Source of the DNA: Bacteroidetes bacterium 4572_114
GTDB lineage: Bacteria; Bacteroidota; Bacteroidia; Bacteroidales; 4484-276
NCBI GenBank assembly: GCA_002254335.1
Contig: NIVA01000009.1
Location: 1 to 31,001 of the forward strand
Direction: 5' to 3'
Length of the DNA: 31,001 bases
Made by a program: the position numbers and the translations under genes. Under the pieces are notes generated by a model. That model saw only the letters and a program-made list of their open reading frames with translations, searched no databases and had not been told where the DNA came from. Numbering within the stretch: position 1 is the stretch's first letter; each line of letters opens with the position of its first letter. This document shows, piece by piece, positions 22,515-28,900 of this stretch.

Positions 22515-23168
22515 TCACCCGAAACCCGTTACCTGTTGTTTCCCCGTCATCCGTCCCCCGTCCCCCGTCCCCTTCTTCTCATAAAAATGCATTTCGCGCA
22601 TATATTTCCAAACTTTTGGTGGCATCATATATTGCACATCTTTCCGGGCTTTTATTGCCTGCCTGATAAAACTGGACGAAATCTCCATCAGTGGGGCATC
22701 GAAATATCTGATTGATGGGTGATGGGCATAATCCCCCTTATTAAACCCCGGCCGGTTGTAAATGTAAATTTGATAATCCTTCAACAATACCTCGTAATTT
22801 TTCCATTTATGAAACGAGGGCAAAACATCAGTCCCGGCAATCAGGACAAATTGACGATCAGGGTATTTTTCGGATAAATAGGTTAAAGTGTCGATTGTGT
22901 AAGAAGGCTGTGGCATTTTAAATTCGATATCGCAGGCCCTAAATCCAGGATCGTCTTCAATGGCTGTTTTAACGAGCATTAATCTGTGGTGGTCGGCCAA
23001 AAGCGTTTTTTTCTCTTTTAAAGGATTGTGTGGGGAGATGACAAACCAAACCTGGTCTAGGTCGCTAAACTCACGCATGTATCCGGCAACTATCAGATGT
23101 CCGATATGGACCGGATTAAATGATCCGAAAAACAAACCGGTTTTTATTTTCCTGGCTTTGCTGTTCAT
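22515..23168 (-). CDS. nadD: Nicotinate-nucleotide adenylyltransferase, with a repeat-encoded C-terminal tail
   Basis: Transfers AMP from ATP to nicotinate mononucleotide in NAD synthesis. The nucleotidyltransferase motifs are present: GLFFGSFNPVHIGHL near residue 12, WFVISPHNPLK, VLIAGTDVLPSFHKW and the ISSSFIRQAI motif near 162. The normal family end is around MHFYEK. Here the frame continues for about 19 more residues, rich in Gly/Thr, encoded by a 7-bp repeat (CCGTCCC three times, 22551-22571) and adjacent low-complexity DNA, and stops at 22515. The tail is probably a neutral extension. Third gene of the reverse-strand yicC-gmk-nadD operon. Confidence 0.92.
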   Translation of the reverse strand: MNSKARKIKTGLFFGSFNPVHIGHLIVAGYMREFSDLDQVWFVISPHNPLKEKKTLLADHHRLMLVKTAIEDDPGFRACDIEFKMPQPSYTIDTLTYLSEKYPDRQFVLIAGTDVLPSFHKWKNYEVLLKDYQIYIYNRPGFNKGDYAHHPSIRYFDAPLMEISSSFIRQAIKARKDVQYMMPPKVWKYMREMHFYEKKGTGDGGRMTGKQQVTGFG

Positions 23169-23316
23169 AGCGTTGATAATTATTTTTGTATTGTTACCTT
23201 TTTAGTGGGGGATAAATATTCTTTTGTGTTAATGCTTAAATGTTTAGCGAAGCGAAATCCCGCCTTTGCAGGGCTTAAATATTCGATAACATTATGTTTT
23301 TGAAAACGATTGACAT

Positions 23317-23372
23317 CATTGAATCATTACATCATTGAAGCATTACCTCATTGCCCCATTGCCTCATTGCCT
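23317..23372. repeat. 8-bp CATT-type tandem array overlapping the gmk 3' end
   Basis: Seven 8-bp units (CATTGAAT, CATTACAT, CATTGAAG, CATTACCT, CATTGCCC, CATTGCCT, CATTGCCT) run without a phase break. The gmk stop codon and last residues (NEAMGQ) are encoded within it. Same unit family and orientation as 7076-7251. Confidence 0.88.
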
Positions 23373-23935
23373 CCATCTAAAAACCCCTTAACACTGTTGT
23401 AAGTTTCAAGCACGGCCTTTTCCAGGTTATCATTAACAATGATCTTATCAAATTGTTGGGCAAACGATAGTTCATATTCAGCCTTGGCAATTCTTTTATT
23501 AATGGTCTCATCATCATCTGTTGCCCGGTTTCTGAGTCTTTTTTCCAACTCATCCACCGAAGGGGCCATAATAAAAATTGCCAGCGAAATATCCGGGAAC
23601 TGCCTTTTTATATTTAAGCCCCCTTTCACATCCACATCAAAAATTACACTGTGCCCACTGTCCCAAATCCTTTGAAGTTCCGATTTGAGTGTCCCATAAA
23701 AATTGTCTTTGTAAACCTCTTCCCATTCTATAAACTCATTGTTTTCTATTTTTTTTCTAAAGTCATCCGAACCCAGAAAATAATAATCCTTGCCATTGGT
23801 TTCGTTTCCCCGTGGTTTCCGGCTACAGGCCGAAATCGAAAATTTCAATTTCAGGCCTGAGGCAAGCACTTGTTTTACAATAGTGGTTTTGCCCGAACCC
23901 GAAGGGGCAGAAACAATGATCAATTTCCCGTTCAT
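23348..23935 (-). CDS. gmk: Guanylate kinase
   Basis: ATP-dependent phosphorylation of GMP to GDP. The 195-residue protein has the P-loop SAPSGSGKTTI at residues 9-19, the GMP-binding segment FSISACSRKPRGNE and DYYFLGSDDF, EFIEWEEVYKDNFYGT near 68-83, VIFDVDVKGGLNIK near 95-108 and the lid region LEKRLRNRATDDDETINKR. The last few residues come from an 8-bp repeat array that also supplies the TGA stop; the enzyme core ends before that. It lies between yicC and nadD on the reverse strand, about 90 nt after yicC. Confidence 0.95.
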   Translation of the reverse strand: MNGKLIIVSAPSGSGKTTIVKQVLASGLKLKFSISACSRKPRGNETNGKDYYFLGSDDFRKKIENNEFIEWEEVYKDNFYGTLKSELQRIWDSGHSVIFDVDVKGGLNIKRQFPDISLAIFIMAPSVDELEKRLRNRATDDDETINKRIAKAEYELSFAQQFDKIIVNDNLEKAVLETYNSVKGFLDGGNEAMGQ

Positions 23936-24027
23936 TATTAAAATTGGCTATTTTGGTGATTATTAATTAGTTTATCCCCTGTAGGGAAAAGTGATATTTC
24001 TATTTTAGATCATATCTTGAATTATAG

Positions 24028-24903
24028 TTACAAAATATTAAACAATTGCTCCTTGATCTTTTCCAGCTCATCTTTCATTTGAACAACAAGTTTTTGTATG
24101 TCCGAATCGTTGGCTTTCGATCCGATGGTATTAACTTCCCTGCCAATTTCCTGGCTGATGAAGATGAGTTTTTTCCCATTAGATCCGTTTTCGTCAATTG
24201 CCTGCAAAAAGTATTCGCAATTATTTTTCAACCGGACTTTTTCTTCAGTGATGTCAATTTTTTCAAGGTAATAGATGATTTCCTGTTCAAAACGGTTTTC
24301 ATCAATTTTATGTTTTCCGGTAACATCGGTGAGGTCTTTTTTGAACTTTGCCTTAATTTTGCTGATCCGCCCCTCCTCGAAAGGCTGGATGCCTTTAAGA
24401 AAACCTAGGATAAGTGCAATCCTTTCACGAAAATCCCCATCAAGTTTCCGGCCTTCTATACTCCTAAATTCATCGCATTTGTTCATCGCAACTTCAATAC
24501 ATTGCAATATTTGCCCCCAATCATCATCATCAAGTGCCTGTTCATCAGATTTTAATACATCCGGCAATTTCAATAGTGTAGATATGATGTTACCATCGGT
24601 ATTAATGTTTAATTCGCCCGCCAGCAATTTTACGTCATCATAATATTTTTTTACTAGTGGTTTATTGATGCTGTAATTTTCCACTGTTTCAGAGTGGTCA
24701 ATCATAAGGTTAACATCAATTTTTCCGCGTTGTAGTTTTTTTATCAGCAGTGCCCTGACATCTAATTCCTTTTGTTTGTATATGTTTGGAAACCTGAGAG
24801 AAATGTCGAATTGCTTACTGTTTAAAGTTTTGATTTCGACAGATATTTTTTTCCCGGGCAATTCACATTCTGCTTTTCCAAAGCCAGTCATCGATTTTAA
24901 CAT
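24028..24903 (-). CDS. YicC/YloC-family endoribonuclease
   Basis: A 291-residue cytosolic protein of the YicC family, linked to RNA cleavage and small-RNA turnover. It shows the conserved start MLKSMTGFGKAE, EIKTLNSKQFDISLRFP, RGKIDVNL, and the C-terminal block ITEEKVRLKNNCEYF...GKKLIFISQEIGREVNTIGSKANDSDIQKLVVQMKDELEKIKEQLFNIL. The length is normal and the frame intact. First gene of the yicC-gmk-nadD operon on the reverse strand. A TACCTTTG element on that strand 18-25 nt upstream is a likely promoter -7. Confidence 0.93.
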   Translation of the reverse strand: MLKSMTGFGKAECELPGKKISVEIKTLNSKQFDISLRFPNIYKQKELDVRALLIKKLQRGKIDVNLMIDHSETVENYSINKPLVKKYYDDVKLLAGELNINTDGNIISTLLKLPDVLKSDEQALDDDDWGQILQCIEVAMNKCDEFRSIEGRKLDGDFRERIALILGFLKGIQPFEEGRISKIKAKFKKDLTDVTGKHKIDENRFEQEIIYYLEKIDITEEKVRLKNNCEYFLQAIDENGSNGKKLIFISQEIGREVNTIGSKANDSDIQKLVVQMKDELEKIKEQLFNIL

Positions 24904-24920
24904 AGGTGTAATTTTTCCGG

Positions 24921-24928
24921 CAAAGGTA
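24921..24928 (-). promoter_or_regulatory. Candidate -7 element of the yicC-gmk-nadD operon
   Basis: The reverse strand reads TACCTTTG followed by CCGG, matching TAnnTTTG, ending 17 nt before the yicC ATG. No good TTG element is found at the -33 distance. Confidence 0.5.
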
Positions 24929-25066
24929 ATTATTATGAGAAACCCGTTTGGCCTTGATCCATCAGATTTGTATATGGACTTTTTTTATTACAGCTTATAT
25001 TGTAAAAAGTATTATTTTCGCGCACTGAAATAATAAGGGTAAAAAAAGGTAAATCAAAATTTTATT

Positions 25067-25726
25067 ATGATAAAGGCAATTATCGTAGAGGATGAGCCAT
25101 ATTCGTGCGAGCATCTTGCATCATTGTTGTCTGGCTTTTGCAGTAATGTTGAGTTGGTTGGAATGGCCCACGATGTGAAGTCTGGTTATGAACTTATTTC
25201 AAAAATCAATCCCGACCTTGTTTTACTGGATATTGAAATGCCGGATGGGACAGGTTTCGACCTTTTGCAGAAATTTGCAAAAATCAAGTTCGAAATTATT
25301 TTTACCACTGCATTTGCCGAATATGCTGTAAAGGCATTTCAATTCAGTGCCATACACTATTTGTTAAAGCCAATTGATCCTGAGGGATTGGTGTCGGCCA
25401 TCAACAAAGCCGAAGATGAATTGGAACGAAAGAATATTGAGACAAGGGTGAATGCCCTCTATTTTAATTTACAAAATCAGGCCGGAAAGGGAAAGAAGGT
25501 GGTTTTGTCATCAGGCACCAAACTATATGTGATCGATTCCAATGAAATTATAATGTGCCTGAAGGAATATGATGATCTGCTCGTTACCTATGGGTTTTTT
25601 CGCGTACATAAGCAATACCTTATAAATATTGATTATATAAAATCATTCGATAGGGCTGGCGGTGGTGCCGTTAATCTTAGCAATGGCCTAAAGATACCTG
25701 TTGCAGAGTTGCTCAAAAGGCAGTAA
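25067..25726 (+). CDS. LytTR-family response regulator with a shortened DNA-binding domain
   Basis: A 219-residue two-component regulator. The receiver domain (1-120) has the acidic pocket E8/D9, phospho-acceptor D55 in LLDIEMPDG, T-T near 82 and K near 104 (LLKPID). The C-terminal LytTR domain is recognisable by KVVLSSGTKLYVIDSNEIIMC and by LLVTYGFFRVHKQYLINIDYIKSFDRAGGGAVNLSNGLKIPVAE. Between C164 and LKEYDDLL, however, family members carry about 25 more residues (an NYTxFY-type strand plus SKT). They are missing in frame at about nt 25558, and the usual RKKE after IPVA is also absent. That strand belongs to the DNA-binding beta fold, so binding may be impaired. No sensor kinase gene is next to it in this window. 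Confidence 0.85.
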   Translation: MIKAIIVEDEPYSCEHLASLLSGFCSNVELVGMAHDVKSGYELISKINPDLVLLDIEMPDGTGFDLLQKFAKIKFEIIFTTAFAEYAVKAFQFSAIHYLLKPIDPEGLVSAINKAEDELERKNIETRVNALYFNLQNQAGKGKKVVLSSGTKLYVIDSNEIIMCLKEYDDLLVTYGFFRVHKQYLINIDYIKSFDRAGGGAVNLSNGLKIPVAELLKRQ

Positions 25727-25884
25727 AAAAGTAATGGCAACCCAAAAATGTCAATTTTATTTCAATCCGTCCATTCAGGATATATTTCACCATAATCTTC
25801 GGGTTTGAGGTTTCGGGTTTCGTTTTGTTTCTTAACGTTTCAAAGTCCTGTGGACGATGGAAAGATACCAGAGTCCGGCTTTCC

Positions 25885-25925
25885 AACGTCTGATTCCGAA
25901 AGCTTTCGGGATTGGAAACGTCACT
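25885..25925. terminator. Possible hairpin terminator between convergent genes
   Basis: CCGAAAGCTTTCGG (25896-25909) is nested in a larger AACGTCTGATT / ATTGGAAACGT imperfect inverted repeat, with a T-run after it on the forward strand. It lies between the convergent LytTR gene and the giant repeat protein. It may instead be just another copy of the interspersed palindrome. Confidence 0.4.
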
Positions 25926-25934
25926 TTTTAAATT

Positions 25935-28900
25935 TTACAATTTCACCACCTTTCTAATTACAACCTCATCAGCGATTTTCAATTGAAGGAAATATATCCC
26001 GGGTGGGTGAATGCCCATATCCAAAACAATTTCCTGCTGCCCGGATTGGCGAATAATTAAATGTCGGGTTTTCAGACAAATACCTGATGTATTGTAAATA
26101 TTAATGGTAATCGTGCCCGGTCCCATTGAAGTGAAATATAAAATGGCTTTGTGGGACAGGGGGTTTGGGGAAATTGTGAACCCTTCTTGTGATGGGATTT
26201 TTTCGACATAGAGGCCACATTCATCTTCAACTTCCTGTTGGTTGTTGCAGCCGGGTGCATTATTGTGGATGTAGATATTTCCATTTGTACCGGTCAGGTA
26301 ATTGCAAACACTTTCGATGGCACAATTTGGTAACGAAGGGTTATCGAGGATGGTTAAATCAGTTATTGATGATGCATCTATATTTTTCAATTCTGTTATG
26401 CTGATCAGGGCAGCATTTTCCCTAACCAATAACGATCCTTCAATTTCAATCAACCCGGCCAATCCCGCTAAGGTGGCCAGCTTATTATTATTGATAACAG
26501 AAAGCCCGCCCATGATGGAAGTGATGTTGTTTAACCCAATTAAACTGTACAATGATTTATTTGTTGAAATAGAAAGCCCCCCTCCGAGGGAAGTAACTTT
26601 GTGCAACCCAATTATGCTGGTAAGGGCACGGTTGCTTGAAACTGAAAGGTATCCCCCAATGGAAGATACATTTCCTAACCCTGATATGTTTGCCAATGAA
26701 ATATTGTGTCTTATCTCAAGATTCCCGTCAATAGAAGACAAACCTCCCAACCCATTTAAGTCAGCCAGGACACCGTTCCCCTCTATCAAAAGATCCCCTC
26801 CAAGAAATTTCACATTTTCCAATCCGGCCAAACTCTCCAGGGCATCATTATATTTAATTTCAAGGTTTCCATCAATGTGGGTTACACTGTCCAATCCTGA
26901 TAATCCGGAAAGGACAGCATTATTATCTATCCAAATGCCCCCTAAACTTGAATTTAGATTTCCCAGTGAAGTAATACTTTTCAAAATAGGATTGTCATGG
27001 ATCGAAACCACACCCCCTATGGAATCCACCTTGCCCAATCCAATTAAACTTTTCAGTGTATCATTAGACCCAACCAACAATGACCCCCCGATAGTGGTCA
27101 AATTACCCAGCCCGCTGAAACTGGTCAGGGATGGGTTGCCCTGGTACCACAAACCTCCAACAGACAAGTCCCCGGCAATGGTAACCAACCCTCCCAATCC
27201 ATGAAAACCGGTCAGGGCACCGTTGCCTGAAACATACAGGCCACCCCCAATTGAGCCCAAACTCCCCAACCCTGATAAACTGGCCAGGGCTTCGAAATTC
27301 AATATTTCCAAATCCCCCCAAATAGAAGTTAAAAAATTTAACCCACTCAAATTGGTGATATCATCGCCCTCTATTAAAACATCCCCCTCTATTTCAGTAC
27401 AGTGGGGGAGGCCATTTCTAAAATTGTCAATCTGGAGTTGTGTATAAAATTTTATGCCCTCGGGCAGACAGGAAACCGACCCTTCGCAAACATCTTCCAC
27501 CTGCCCCTGGTTATCGCAACCAAAAGCATTATCATGAATTAAAACGGTTCCATTTAGACTAATCAGATAATTACAAATACTTTCAACGGCACAAGCAGAT
27601 AATGATCCGTTATTTACAATGGTCAAATCATCTATTGACCTGCCATCAATATTATCCAATCCTGACAAACTTATTAGGGCATCATTTTCCTCAATCCTAA
27701 GCCTTCCATCAATGGAAGTTAAATTGTCCAGTCCAATAAGGTTTGTCAAAGAATCATTGTCATAAATATCAAGCCCCCCCACAATGGCGGTTACTTTTTC
27801 CAGGCCGGCCAACCCTGTTAAGGCTTCATTCAATTGAATAGAAATCCCTCCCCCAACAGAATCCAAATTATTTAGGCCTGTAATATTGTCCAATGAATTG
27901 TTGCCCCCGGCCCAGGCATCACCAATTTTTAAATTTCCATCAATTGAAACCAGTCCACTAATTCCCGACAGATTTATCAAAGCATCGTTATCATAAACCT
28001 CAAAATTTCCACCAATTGTTGAAACACTATCAAGGCCAGTCAGATTAATCAGTGAATTATTTGAATGGATGAAAAGCCCCCTGCCAACTGAGGTTACATT
28101 TCCGAGGGGCAATAAATCTGTTAAAGCATCATTGTCAGAAATCTTAGCATAACCCTCAATGGAACTTATCTTGTTTAATCCCGATAAACTGGTAAGGGCA
28201 TCGTTGTCGTGAATATAAAGTGTCCCCCCGATGGAGGTTAAAATTTCAAGGCATGACAAACTGGCCAGGGCCGGGTTGCCACCATAACCAATATTTCCAA
28301 TTACCAGATCGCCCTCAATTGAAACCAGCTTTTCCAGGCCCGTTAAACTAACTAAATCATCGTTACCACAAAATTCAAAGTCTCCTCCAATTGAAGCTAC
28401 ATTATCCAGTCCTGATAAATCAGCCAGGGCATTATTATTGAAAATCCTGACATCTCCATTGATGGATAATAAATTATCTAATTCAATTAAACTATTTAGG
28501 GTATCGTTGTCGATGATATCAAGGACGCCGCCAATGGAAGCTAAATTATCCAATCCTGATAAACTGGTCAGGGAACTATTGTTCACAACGAAAAGGGATC
28601 CTCCGATGAAAGTTAAATTATTTAACCCTGCTATACTTGTCAGGGATGGGTTGCCAATATCATTATTGCCGATTGAAAGGCTGCCCCCGATTGCTGTCAA
28701 AATATTTAACCCATCTAAATTGGTGATATCACTCCCCGCAATATCAACATCCCCTCCAATGGCATTACATCCCGGGTGGTTGGTTTGGAAGTTGTCGATC
28801 TGGGCCTGGTCAGTAAAACAAATACCGTCGGGCAGACAGGAAACCGACCCTTCGCAAACATCTTCCACCTGCCCTTGGTCATCGCAACCAAATTCATTGT

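Noticed and set aside
26302..27204. 300-codon forward-strand frame opposite the giant surface protein
   Set aside because: It is the antisense image of the solenoid repeats (rich in Pro, Ser, Asn); the reverse-strand frame has clear domains and a T9SS tail.
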